DNA of 64,000 nt from Candidatus Poribacteria bacterium (GTDB lineage Bacteria > Poribacteria > WGA-4E > WGA-3G), in contig JAJEDN010000011.1 in assembly GCA_022821495.1 (NCBI GenBank), positions 1 to 64,000 on the forward strand, read 5' to 3'. Below the pieces are notes generated by a model. The model saw only the letters and a list, made by a program, of their open reading frames with translations, was not told the DNA's origin and made no database searches. Positions 53,126 to 63,400 of the stretch are shown here, one piece after another (position 1 is the first letter of the stretch; every line of letters starts with the position of its first letter). The translations under genes and the position numbers were made by a program.

Positions 53126-54178
53126 TTCCTCCGATGGATGAATTAAGACTTTTGCGTAAAATTCACTTTTGTCTCGCATCTTATGCAACATATTAGAACT
53201 CTCTGCTAATGAAACCTTATGTGTGATGAGAGGCGTGAGTGTTAACATACCAGAAGCCATAGCTTGAAGTACAGTCTGCCAATCGTCGTCGTTGCCTGCA
53301 GCACTATAATCAGAATTCCACGTTCCGAAAATGCTCACTTCACGTCGCATTAATTGCGATATAAGCACCGAAGGTAGGGTTACATCTGCATCTGGATTAC
53401 CAAGTAAAACAACACGCCCATCGCGTCCAACGCTCTCAAGCGCATTGAGGTAAGTCGCAGGAACCCCAGCAGCCTCAATACAGACATGCGCGCCTTTTCC
53501 ATCAGTAGACGCATTCACGACTTCAACCGGTTTTTCAGTCGTAGTGTTAAACACTTCGTCAAAGCCAAGTTGCCTCGCTAATTCCAGTTTCTCATCAACA
53601 ATATCAAAGAGAAATACCCTCGCCGCACCCATTATTCTCGTCCACTGTGCTGTCATCAACCCGATGGGACCTGCCCCAAAAATAGCAACTGTTTTTCCAG
53701 CAAGCGATGTCTGGGCACGACGGGCTGCGTGTAAGGCAACTGCAGCGGGTTCTGTCATTGACGCTTCTTCGAGTGTCACGCCTTGCGGAACATGGATCAA
53801 ATTCTCTTTCGGTGCCACGATATATTCAGCAAAGGCACCATCGCTTCGGGAACCGAGATAATCATAGTCGTAGCATTGAACATACTTCCCCTGTTCACAC
53901 GCCGAACAAGCCCCACACCAGAGCAGCGGAAATACGACGACAGGGTCACCTGGCGTAAAACCGTCAACGCCTGGACCGCATGCCTCAACAATACCAGCAA
54001 ATTCGTGTCCGCAAACTGTGGGGAAACTATAAGTACCTTTGACGAAAATTCTCGGAATATCGGAACCGCAGACACCGCAAAACCCGATTCGGACGCGCAC
54101 GTTCCCTTCAGCGAGATGCGGCACCGGAATCTGCTCTAACCGTAAATCTCCAACCCCATGAAGGACAAGTGCTTCCAT
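53123..54178 (-). CDS. Zinc-dependent medium-chain dehydrogenase, second member
   Basis: 351 aa. GFCGVCGSDIPRIF and VCGHEFAGIVE hold the catalytic zinc ligands. LLWCGACSACEQGKYVQC holds the structural zinc Cys set, and VAIFGAGPIGLMTAQW is the NAD site. The overall type resembles galactitol-1-phosphate 5-dehydrogenase. Only its TAG stop is shared with the repeat at 53013; the rest of the C-terminus (AKVLIHPSEE) looks normal. Upstream neighbour of the 51955 gene. Confidence 0.88.
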   Translation of the reverse strand: MEALVLHGVGDLRLEQIPVPHLAEGNVRVRIGFCGVCGSDIPRIFVKGTYSFPTVCGHEFAGIVEACGPGVDGFTPGDPVVVFPLLWCGACSACEQGKYVQCYDYDYLGSRSDGAFAEYIVAPKENLIHVPQGVTLEEASMTEPAAVALHAARRAQTSLAGKTVAIFGAGPIGLMTAQWTRIMGAARVFLFDIVDEKLELARQLGFDEVFNTTTEKPVEVVNASTDGKGAHVCIEAAGVPATYLNALESVGRDGRVVLLGNPDADVTLPSVLISQLMRREVSIFGTWNSDYSAAGNDDDWQTVLQAMASGMLTLTPLITHKVSLAESSNMLHKMRDKSEFYAKVLIHPSEE

Positions 54179-54277
54179 TATTTTTAACTATGCCTAGCCC
54201 CGTTGCACACTGCTGTAGTCATAAACCCTATGCCCTTTGACAAACTTGGCTCGCCAGAGCCAATTGATGTAAACTTT

Positions 54278-55015
54278 TTAATCATGGCGTATTTTATCGC
54301 TGATAGATCTTTCTGTGAGTCCGAGCGTAATCGCCTGCTGAATCTGTTGAACGTTCTCAAGCCGTGATCCGGATTTTTGGAAAACGCTACTTGTCCCTCC
54401 GACCAAGATATCCGCGCCTGCAGACACCATCTTTGGGATATTTTCAAAACTCACGTTGCCATCCACTTCAATCGGCAAATCGACTGCGTGTTTATGCAAA
54501 AAAGCACGACACTCCGCAATTTTTCGGAGGGTCGCCGGAACTACCTTTTGTCCCGCGAATCCAGGGTTCACCGTCATCACCAGCACGAAATCAAGCCGAT
54601 CCATAACATAATCCAATGCGGAGAGCGGGGTTGCGGGGTTGAGTGCTGCGCCTGCCTTGATGCCGTGCGCTTGAATGAGAGATAACGTTCTATCAAGATG
54701 CGTCGCCGATTCAACGTGAACGGCTATCTGTTGGACACCTATCTCTGCGACCGCGTCAACAAAAAAATCGTTATTTTCCACCATGAGGTGAATATCAAAA
54801 TCACAGTCTGTTTTTGGGCGTAATTGTTCAATAAGCGCAAGCCCGATCGGCATATTCGGGACGAAATGTGCGTCCATCAAATCGAAATGGAGCATATTAA
54901 TTCCAGCAGCCTCTAATTCCTGAACATCGGTTTCTAAGTTGCATAAATCCGCGCACATCACAGATGGCGCGATGTGAATGTGTGGCTCTGAAGATGCTGT
55001 ATTTGGCGTAGACAA
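54278..55015 (-). CDS. rpe: Ribulose-phosphate 3-epimerase
   Basis: 245 aa, about 20 longer than usual because of an N-terminal extension (MSTPNTASSEP). The TIM-barrel motifs are IAPSVMCADLCNLE, LHFDLMDAHFVPNMPIG, FDIHLMVEN, MTVNPGFAGQKVVP and EVDGNVSFENIPKMVSAGAD. His and Asp metal ligands are in place. It interconverts ribulose-5-phosphate and xylulose-5-phosphate. An internal ATG near IAPSVM could be the true start. Same strand as the dehydrogenases and the Gfo/Idh/MocA gene. Confidence 0.93.
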   Translation of the reverse strand: MSTPNTASSEPHIHIAPSVMCADLCNLETDVQELEAAGINMLHFDLMDAHFVPNMPIGLALIEQLRPKTDCDFDIHLMVENNDFFVDAVAEIGVQQIAVHVESATHLDRTLSLIQAHGIKAGAALNPATPLSALDYVMDRLDFVLVMTVNPGFAGQKVVPATLRKIAECRAFLHKHAVDLPIEVDGNVSFENIPKMVSAGADILVGGTSSVFQKSGSRLENVQQIQQAITLGLTERSISDKIRHD

Positions 55016-55118
55016 GATAGCACTTCCGTAGTATCAAAATTCCCGCGCTTATTCTAACATAAAACCTTTAATAGTATAGCATAAAACCACGAATTTGTCA
55101 AATTTTTACACGGGTGGG

Positions 55119-56159
55119 TCAGGAACGCGACAACACCTCACGGATTCGTGAATCAAGGTCTGTGGGAGGGTCAAAAGGGATGTCAATCGGGCGGTGAGAG
55201 ATCGCACTCGCATAGATGCCCAAAACGGCGTTGAACTGGTGCAATGCGAGTTTTAGATGCGTTTCGACTGGATTGGCATCGTCTTCAATCCAATCGAACA
55301 TCGCCTCCGTCAGACGTGCTTGCGCAAGGTCGTTATTTTCCCGCCACTCATCAGGTGTCGTCTGGTGGATTTTGGTGCCTGTTTTGGAAAAGATTTCCCA
55401 GCCGCCGAACTCTTCAAAAAGGACATGACCCCTTTCGCAATAGGCAGCAACGCGACAGTGCTTATAGATAGCATCGTCGTCCACAGCGCGTGGCGACGTA
55501 AAACCGGTGTTCCAAAACCCATGGACACCGTTTTCAAAGACCACTTGGCACGATGATGTATCCGGAGCAGGATAGGTACTCTCCAGCGACTCGGCACCAC
55601 TAATAGTGCCAAAGACCCGAACAATAGGCGAATCGTCATTTAATGACATTGCCCAATCGATGATATGTGTGCCTTGGGCAGAAAGGTTCATACCACATGA
55701 AAAATCTAAAAGACGAATTTCGCCCAACATACCGCCCTGAACTGCCGTGCGGCAATTGATGAGTCCCGGATGCCAGCGGTATTGTTTCCCTATACCAAAT
55801 TTTGTAGCAGTTCGCTTTTCTAATTCGCACAGCAAACGCCAGTCTTCAACGCCACAAGCAATCGGCTTCTCAACGATACACGCTGGCACACCAAATTCTG
55901 ATACCAGCGGCATGAGCTCTCGCCATTGATCCGGCATCGTGACGAGGTGAACAAGATCGGGTTCCTCTGTTCGGAGCATCGCCTCGACATCCGCGTACCC
56001 CTTAATCCCGAAAGTCTCAGCGAATTTTTCGCGGCGGGCAGCATTTGATTGGTTCGCACACGCAACTAACTCGCCTCGCGAAACTTGTTGATAAGCATTT
56101 GCATGACCGTACGCTCTACCCCCACACCCGATGATCGCGCTCCGATACTTTGACATCAT
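55119..56159 (-). CDS. Gfo/Idh/MocA-family NAD(P)-dependent oxidoreductase
   Basis: 346 aa. N-terminal Rossmann fold SAIIGCGGRAYGHANAYQ, the E-K-P catalytic motif in CIVEKPIACGVEDW and the substrate helix segment KQYRWHPGLINCRT. The C-terminal alpha/beta domain is complete. The family oxidises or isomerises sugars and cyclitols; the substrate is unknown. GAGGG precedes the ATG. It is the first gene of the 56159-51432 run and has a strong promoter (56250-56278). Confidence 0.9.
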   Translation of the reverse strand: MMSKYRSAIIGCGGRAYGHANAYQQVSRGELVACANQSNAARREKFAETFGIKGYADVEAMLRTEEPDLVHLVTMPDQWRELMPLVSEFGVPACIVEKPIACGVEDWRLLCELEKRTATKFGIGKQYRWHPGLINCRTAVQGGMLGEIRLLDFSCGMNLSAQGTHIIDWAMSLNDDSPIVRVFGTISGAESLESTYPAPDTSSCQVVFENGVHGFWNTGFTSPRAVDDDAIYKHCRVAAYCERGHVLFEEFGGWEIFSKTGTKIHQTTPDEWRENNDLAQARLTEAMFDWIEDDANPVETHLKLALHQFNAVLGIYASAISHRPIDIPFDPPTDLDSRIREVLSRS

Positions 56160-56249
56160 TTGGATACCCTCAATTGATTTCAGATATTAACACACTTAAT
56201 CTAAAGATTCGGGGTTTTAGACATAAAGCAACTTCGGATAATATACACT

Positions 56250-56278
56250 ATTCTATCTCAGTGTCCCGAAGATGTCAA
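56250..56278 (-). promoter_or_regulatory. Sigma-70 promoter for the Gfo/Idh/MocA-rpe-dehydrogenase run
   Basis: On the minus strand TTGACA (56278-56273), 17 bp, TAGAAT (56255-56250), about 90 bp upstream of the ATG. The -10 matches 5 of 6. Confidence 0.75.
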
Positions 56279-56363
56279 AAGAAAAACGTGTGCAACTTTG
56301 CGAAAAATCTGCTAAAATAGAGATAGGCATCCAATCACCAAAAAAGTACGGAGGATAACGAAG

Positions 56364-57119
56364 ATGAAAAGACTAACTGTTTCAATGCTCCTTATGAGCA
56401 TTTTTTGTTTCTTTTCGATCCGCAATGCCAGTGCTGATGCGATAGGCGTATGGCTATTTGATGAAGGAGATGGCAAAACCGTTAAAGACTTATCTGGAAA
56501 TGGACATCACGGTGAAATTGTTGGCGAAGTGGCATGGGCTGACGGGAAATTTGAAACCGCGCTTGAATTCGATGGTGGGCACGTAAGCGTGCCGCATGAG
56601 GATATCATGAATCTCAGGCAGTGGACAATGACGGCGTGGATAAAAGTCCCGAAGATCGTCGATCCATATCAAGTTATTCTGGGTAAAGAGGCATGGCCGG
56701 ATCGAAACTACACAATGTGGATTCGCCCCGGTGTCATGACTTTTGGATTTACGCTCCCCGGCGGTGCACAAGACCTGCAAGTAGGCAGCAAAGAGGTCAC
56801 TGATGGGAAGTGGCACTTCGTTGCGGGTGTGTATGACGAGAAAAATCTCATTCCTTATGTTGATGGCGAACCATTTAATCCACGCGGTGCCGCCGGTAAA
56901 CCGGCTACGAACAACGCGCCATTTATAATAGGGGCACAGGGGCCTAATGGGGATAACGGACCGTTAAGAGGCATCATTGATGAGGTCGCTGTCTACAATA
57001 CGGCATTAGACGAAGATGAGATCGCTGACGTAATGGAGGGTCTCTCAAAACAATTTCAACCTGTAGAAGCAACAGGGAAACTCACAGTAACATGGGGATA
57101 TCTCAAAAATAGTCACTGA
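56364..57119 (+). CDS. Secreted LamG-domain protein with T-W-G-Y-L-K tail
   Basis: 251 aa. GGAGG lies upstream of the ATG; signal peptide MKRLTVSMLLMSIFCFF to NASA. LamG strands: GVWLFDEGDGKTVKDLSGNG, ALEFDGGHVSVPHEDIMNL, WTMTAWIKVPK, WHFVAGVYDEKNLIPYVDGE and GIIDEVAVYNTALDEDEIADVM. The DEGDGKTVKDLSG signature is also close to the 17718 protein. It ends TGKLTVTWGYLKNSH, the fifth example of the shared tail. It precedes the SprA-like gene by 355 bp on the same strand. Confidence 0.85.
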   Translation: MKRLTVSMLLMSIFCFFSIRNASADAIGVWLFDEGDGKTVKDLSGNGHHGEIVGEVAWADGKFETALEFDGGHVSVPHEDIMNLRQWTMTAWIKVPKIVDPYQVILGKEAWPDRNYTMWIRPGVMTFGFTLPGGAQDLQVGSKEVTDGKWHFVAGVYDEKNLIPYVDGEPFNPRGAAGKPATNNAPFIIGAQGPNGDNGPLRGIIDEVAVYNTALDEDEIADVMEGLSKQFQPVEATGKLTVTWGYLKNSH

Positions 57120-57406
57120 TAATTCATACATCTATAAACTACACCTGCCATCGAAAAATATTTATGTTACAAATAGAACTTGCGCAGCCCCATTGCAGGC
57201 GGTGTTTCAAACACTGCCTGGAGTGCGGAATACATCCATTATCATGAAAAAAATGCGTAAGTCCGACAAAGTCTTGTAAACATAAAGTCCCATTGTCTCG
57301 TTTCTACTCAAGATTCCGCATCACGGAAAATGTACGGTGCTGATAAAACACGGGTTTCACTCAGGAGTTTTAACCCCTAAAGAATCAGAATCAGAATCAA
57401 CGGTAT

Positions 57407-57443
57407 GAATGCCTTATGGGCATTCCCCGCCCCTTATCAGGGG
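57407..57443. repeat. Two adjacent hairpins upstream of the SprA-like gene
   Basis: GAATGCC-TTATG-GGCATTC (57407-57425) is followed by CCCCT-TATC-AGGGG (57430-57443), after three tandem AGAATC units near 57381. The two-hairpin layout resembles an IS200/IS605 end relic but could be a structured leader. The rest of the 57120-57474 gap shows nothing that I recognise. Confidence 0.4.
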
Positions 57444-57474
57444 GACTTTAAAGCAATAACAATAGAGAATACAC

Positions 57475-60400
57475 GTGCAGAAAAATCCATTATCTAAACT
57501 TGCAGCTCACCACTTTTTAAGATGCCTGGGGCTGCTTTATAAAATTGGGCTTATCCTGATTATTGTCCTTTCCACAACGTCTGACATTGCTGTAAGTCGT
57601 ATTGCTGAAGAAAACGACCAACCGCAAGCAGAAACCACAACACCGAGTGATAGCGTTCCGGCTCCTGAGTCTAACGAACCCGAAACACCAGCGGAAGAAA
57701 GAAATGACAGTGGGTTTGGGTTGTTTAACCGTAACCCTTTCGATACTGACAGTACCCCAAAGCATTTCATCTGGCAAGATGAACAGGAACAACCGAAGGT
57801 AGACGAAGAAAGTAGACACATACAACCCTACCTTGACAGCCTCCGTAGATGGCGAACCCCACCCGAATTGACAGATCTCAGCAAACTCTATGACTGGAAG
57901 CCGAAACCGAAACGTGATGAAAAAGGTATCGCCCTCCCGATGGACTCTAATTTACGGATAACTGGCTTACAATCCGTAACCGTAGAGGCGAACAAAACAC
58001 ATTATTTCGGCAGCGGGGACCTGAACCGATACGGCGGATACGGATACGGCGGTGGATACGGGGGCTACTCATCTGGACTTGACCTCGGACTCACCTCATC
58101 TTATGGTTACGAGGGGTTCGGTCATAGTGGCGGCGGTTTTGATGATATGGGCTATGGCGGTGGATACGGGAGCAGCTACGGCAGCGGATATGGGAGTAGT
58201 TACGGTAGCGGATATGGTGGATATAGTGGATATGGCAGCCGAGGCGTCCCGCGCGCGACAGGCTTCAATCTACGTCAGATACAGCAATTTGGGCTGCACG
58301 GGCGCGTCGGACAACGCACGCATATCGCCGTAGATTATAGTGCTGGCGGCAGCAGTTTTGGTGGCGGCGGCTATGGTGGCAGTTACGGCGGGGGTTATGG
58401 TGGTGGATACGGTCTTGGAGGCGCGAAGGAACAGAAAATTAAAATCTGGTACGAAGGTAAACCGGAGAGCATTATAAAAACGCTCTCATTTGGAGACATC
58501 ACACTCAACTTGCCGAACACCCGCTTCCTGAATATCAATCGGAATTTGTTCGGGCTTGAAGGTGTCTTTGAATGGAAAAATACACGACTTACGGCTTTTG
58601 GCTCGCGAAGCAAAGGGATACGCGAGGTGCGGACTTTCCGTGGACAATCGCGACGTGCTGGCGGTTATGGATATGGACCGCCTGGAAAGCAGATCCCTGA
58701 TGCCAACTACGTCAAAAATCGATACTACCACATCCACAAAGGCGAAGACGGTTTACTACACGAGGCATACCTTCCTATTAAACCAAGAAGCGAAGAAATC
58801 TACATCGACGATGGTGTTGTAGGAAATAACCAAGGCGGTAAACGAACAAGCCAAGGTTACTTCAACTTACAATTCGCAGGACAAGACTATAACATCGACT
58901 ACGAGACGGGTGAAATAGAATTTCTCACCCCGATTTCTGCAAACTACACTATCGTCGTCGCCTATGAATATAGTGGCAGTGGTGGCGGCATTGTCGGTAA
59001 ACCCGGCAGCGTCTTCGTTGATGAAAATGGAGATGGAACAATTGATGAAGAAGGCGAAGAAATAGGTTACATAGTCCTCAAGGAAAAAGGGTTTCGCGGC
59101 ACGGAGGCGACACACGTCTACCACCTCGGCAGTCGAAATATTAACCCGCGCGATTTTCAACTCACAATCCGCCGCCAGGGACAGAGCGAAGCCTTCCAGA
59201 CAAGTGAAGGTCTCGTCCCTTATATCGAAATCTTCGGCTTGGATCAGAACGGTGATGGCAACGTCGATGCACAGTTCATAGACTACGATAGAGGGCTGCT
59301 GCGTTTTCCGACAACAAATCCTTTTCAAATCACAGATCCGAACCACCCATATTACACCTACCGCGATTCGCTTAACAACAACGCTATCTACCTTGAAGGC
59401 ACCTTTTCAAATGCCCAAATCTATACGATGATAGCCGACTATACATATCAATCAGAAACATATAACGTCGGTCTGTTCGTAATCCCAAATAGTGAGAAAG
59501 TTCGCCTGAACGGACAACTCCTAACCCGTGATACTGACTATATGATGCTTTATGAAGTCGGCACTATCAGATTTTTCAGGCAACTCGATGAATTCGATGA
59601 GATCGTTGTCGAATTTGAAAAAACGCCTTTTGGTGGTTCATCACAACAAGCCGTGATGGGGGTCTGGTTAGAGTACACGCACAAGCCAAAACCTAAATCA
59701 GAAAAAGAACAGAGCCTTGAAGATAGATTCAATCGTCTCGGTGGTATCCAGTCAATGGATTCAGGCACTATTGATGGGGGGACAACCGATCCATTCAGTG
59801 GTGGATTACAAGGCAGGCGAGGGAGTTTCGGGGGCGGTTTAGGCAGGAGCAGTTTGGGTGGCGGCTTAGGTGGCGGTGGTTTAGGTGGCTACGGCGGTGG
59901 CTATAGCAGCTTCGGCAGTTTCGGTGGTAGGTCCCGGAGGGGCGCGAGTTATTATGGCGGCTATGGCGGTTCGATGAATTATTTTAATCCGTTGTTCCAA
60001 AAAGGGTTTATGCTTTCAACCGGCTATATCCTGAATACCGGGCAGAAACCGGCGGAGATACCAGATGTCAACGGTGTCCCGAACCGTCTGCAAGCCTTCA
60101 ATATAAACACGAGTTTTGGAAGAGCGTTTAACGTCGCTGGCATCTTTAACCTGTTACCATTTATTAACATGAGAAACCTCCCACTCTCGCTTGATTTCAG
60201 CGGAGAAGCGGCTTATTCACACAATAATCCTAATAGCATCGGTGTCGCACTTATTGATAGCATGGAAGGCGCGAAGGAATCGACAACAGTGCCAACGTTA
60301 AAATACAACTGGAAACCGAGTAGTCTGCCGTATATAGTCGAAGATACGCCTGCAACTGAAGGGAACACTTACAACGTTATACCGACCGATGAGAATAGAG

Positions 60401-63400
60401 CCATCTTTAAAGTTGTGCTGAAAGACAAAAACGAATCGGAAGCTGTTGGAAACTTTATGCGAAACCGAGATGTCCCGGCATCTACGATTCAACCGCTCTC
60501 CCTTTCCACTGAAGAACGTCTCATTATGGAACTCGGTTATGATTTTACAGATGTAGTGGCAGAATGGGGCGGCTTCTCAAACGGTATCTCAGCCGCGGGT
60601 GTCGACTATTCGGAACGTAGTTTCGTTGATATCTGGATGCGCGTTCAAGGCGACGACAACGTGACACTACACCTGAACCTCGGCGTAGTGAATGAAGACA
60701 CTGATGCCGATCAACGCCTCGATAGCGAAGATCTCCCAAACACGCTAACAGACACAAATGGAGATAATAATATTGATGCCCTTGATTTGGATCTGGAAAA
60801 TCTCTCAGATGCGGATCGCTACCGAGGGAACGGTGCGCTTGACACCGGTGAGGATACCGGGTGGACTTACGACGCTCCGCTCGAAAAGACATCCATCGGT
60901 GCTGGAAACCAAGTTTTGGATAGCGAAGACCTTAACGGCGATGGCGTGCTTGACAATATAGATGCCTATTTTGAAATATCAATCCCGCTGAACGAAATCC
61001 CAAATGAGTGGATTAAAAGCAAAAATACCAACGGTTGGATGTTCCTGAGTATCCCGCTCTCCAAATTTACACCAGCCGGTTCTCGGGTGCCGAGTCTGGT
61101 TTTCGTGCAACACTTCCGATTCTGGTTAAGCAAAAACGCCCCGGGTAGCGCAAAAGGCACACTACAGTGGGCATCCATCGAAATCGTTGGAAATAAATGG
61201 CAACAAGGCATAATAACGCGCCAAGCACTTCAATCAACACCAGAAGCAGGACTTACCGGTGAAACGCTATCAACAAGCACAATTGTCGAAGATACAATCG
61301 AAAAGTTTATTGTTGGTACAAAGGATAACTTCAGTTACGACGCGTATCAGAGCGCGTATCTCGATATCGAAGATAACGAACTCTTCAAAAAACTACATCC
61401 CTTCACAGCAACCTCACTCGGTTTTCAAACACAACAGCAACGCGAGCAAACGCTTAGCCTTGAATACTACCTCTTTCCGGGGTCTTACGGCGTTACCTCC
61501 AAACAACTTAAAGGTTTAACGCAAAGCGATGGGCAAGATTTCAGTAAACACGACACATTGCGATTTTGGCTCTACGGCGACAAAAGCAATACAACTTTCG
61601 TTTTGCAACTCGCACCGACCGTCCGCACTGGTTACCGTAGCTCGTTTTATAGCTCAGACCCGTTTGTTAGTCAGACAGAGGAAGAAGATATTAACGTTTT
61701 CGAGAATCTGACGGACTATTATGAATACACCGTTCCAATTGATTTTGACGGCTGGAAGTTAATTGAAATCGATTTACGTGATTTGCGTCGAAATACCTAC
61801 CCGGATGTAGACACCAGCACCCCGTCTTTGGCAGCCAGTCAAGAGCAGGTTGTAGGAACCGAAAGTGTCACGCAACCGTTAGACGCTGACAGCGATAGTC
61901 CTGATGGGCATCCTGACGGCTTCACAATTAGGGGCAAAAACAGTACACGACTCTCTATTAAAAACATTGGGGGTATCCTACTCGGCATCCGTAATGACAC
62001 CGAACAAGAAATCAGCGGCGACATCTGGATAAATGAAATTCATCTCGGGGATCCGCTCGTCCGCGCCGGTTGGGCGCGCCGCGGGAACATGTCAATGTCC
62101 CTCGGCAGTATTGTTAAACTACGTGGCGGTTACGCAAGTCAAGATAAAGACTTTGAAAGTGGTGCCGGTGAGATTGGCAGACAACGCCTCTCTTCACGGG
62201 GGTATAGTACCACAAATAATGACTTCAATATCGATGCTGATGTCACCATCTTTCCATGGTTACCGATCCGATACGGTATCCGACAACAAGACACCGAAAC
62301 CGAGAGCCTTCGCGGCAGTTACAGCAGTTTCCAAAGCGGAAAAAGTGAAATCGTCACCCGAGACTTCTCTGTTCAATTCAACCGAAACCCGTATCCTAAC
62401 CTCGGTTTTGCATACAACTACCAAGACTTTTGGAATGAGCGTCAAGGCACACAAATTAGCCACCTTTACACCGGCAGCTTCCGATACGAACTCGGTTCAA
62501 AACTCGGTCTTAACGCCCAATATCGCCACGAAGATGTGCTTGCAAAACCTGAAACCGCAACAGATACCACATCAGCATCAACATCTTATTACGGTTACGG
62601 CTATGGAAGAAATCAGGACGAGAAGACGGATAGCGGCACGATAACACTCAACATTAGTCCGACAAGTATTTTTAGTCTGAATCCGAGTTACGATGTGCGT
62701 CGGACGCTTGAAAGACGAGAAGACCCAAGCTCTAACTCGCGCACCTTGGCAAGCGATCCTCAGCCCGAATCAGAAACACAGGAAGCAGCGAAACCGGACT
62801 TTTCAATTGCGGAACGCGAACATCGGCTTTCCTTTACACCACGCCTAAATCGGGACTTGATTGGGATGCGACCTACAGTGACAAGCCGTATGAGTTTCCG
62901 TGAAAATTGGTTCAGGGAACAAAAAAATGCTTCGCTGAATGGCAATGTCAGTCTTGGCATGAACTTCCGCGTCCAAAAGTGGTTCGGATGGTTATTGAAC
63001 ACCGAGAAACCGCCCGAAACCCAAACTCCGACAGATGGGTCCCCAAATGGTACACCACCGTCTTTAGAAATAGAAGACCCCGCAGAATCCGGACAAAGCA
63101 ACGAAGCCACAAAAATAGTTGAACAACTCCGAGAAAACGGCATCGACGAGACGCAAATCCAAGAATTTGAAGAAAACCGTGGCGATTGGATCGAACGCGA
63201 TAAAGGAGCGGTTGATAACGGTGCAGCACAAGCGAAGACAACACCCGCAACTCAGGAAGGTATCTTGCATAGAACTCTCAAAAGTTTCACGATTAGCACC
63301 AACGCTAACTTCACTGCCACCGAATCGTACCGGCAGCTTGAATCCGGATTGTCCGCATTAGATATCTGGTCGCTTGCGGAAGATGCAAAGGAACGGTCAA

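Noticed and set aside
54184..54447. 87-codon frame downstream of rpe on the same strand
   Set aside because: It overlaps rpe in a different frame and shows no conserved motif.
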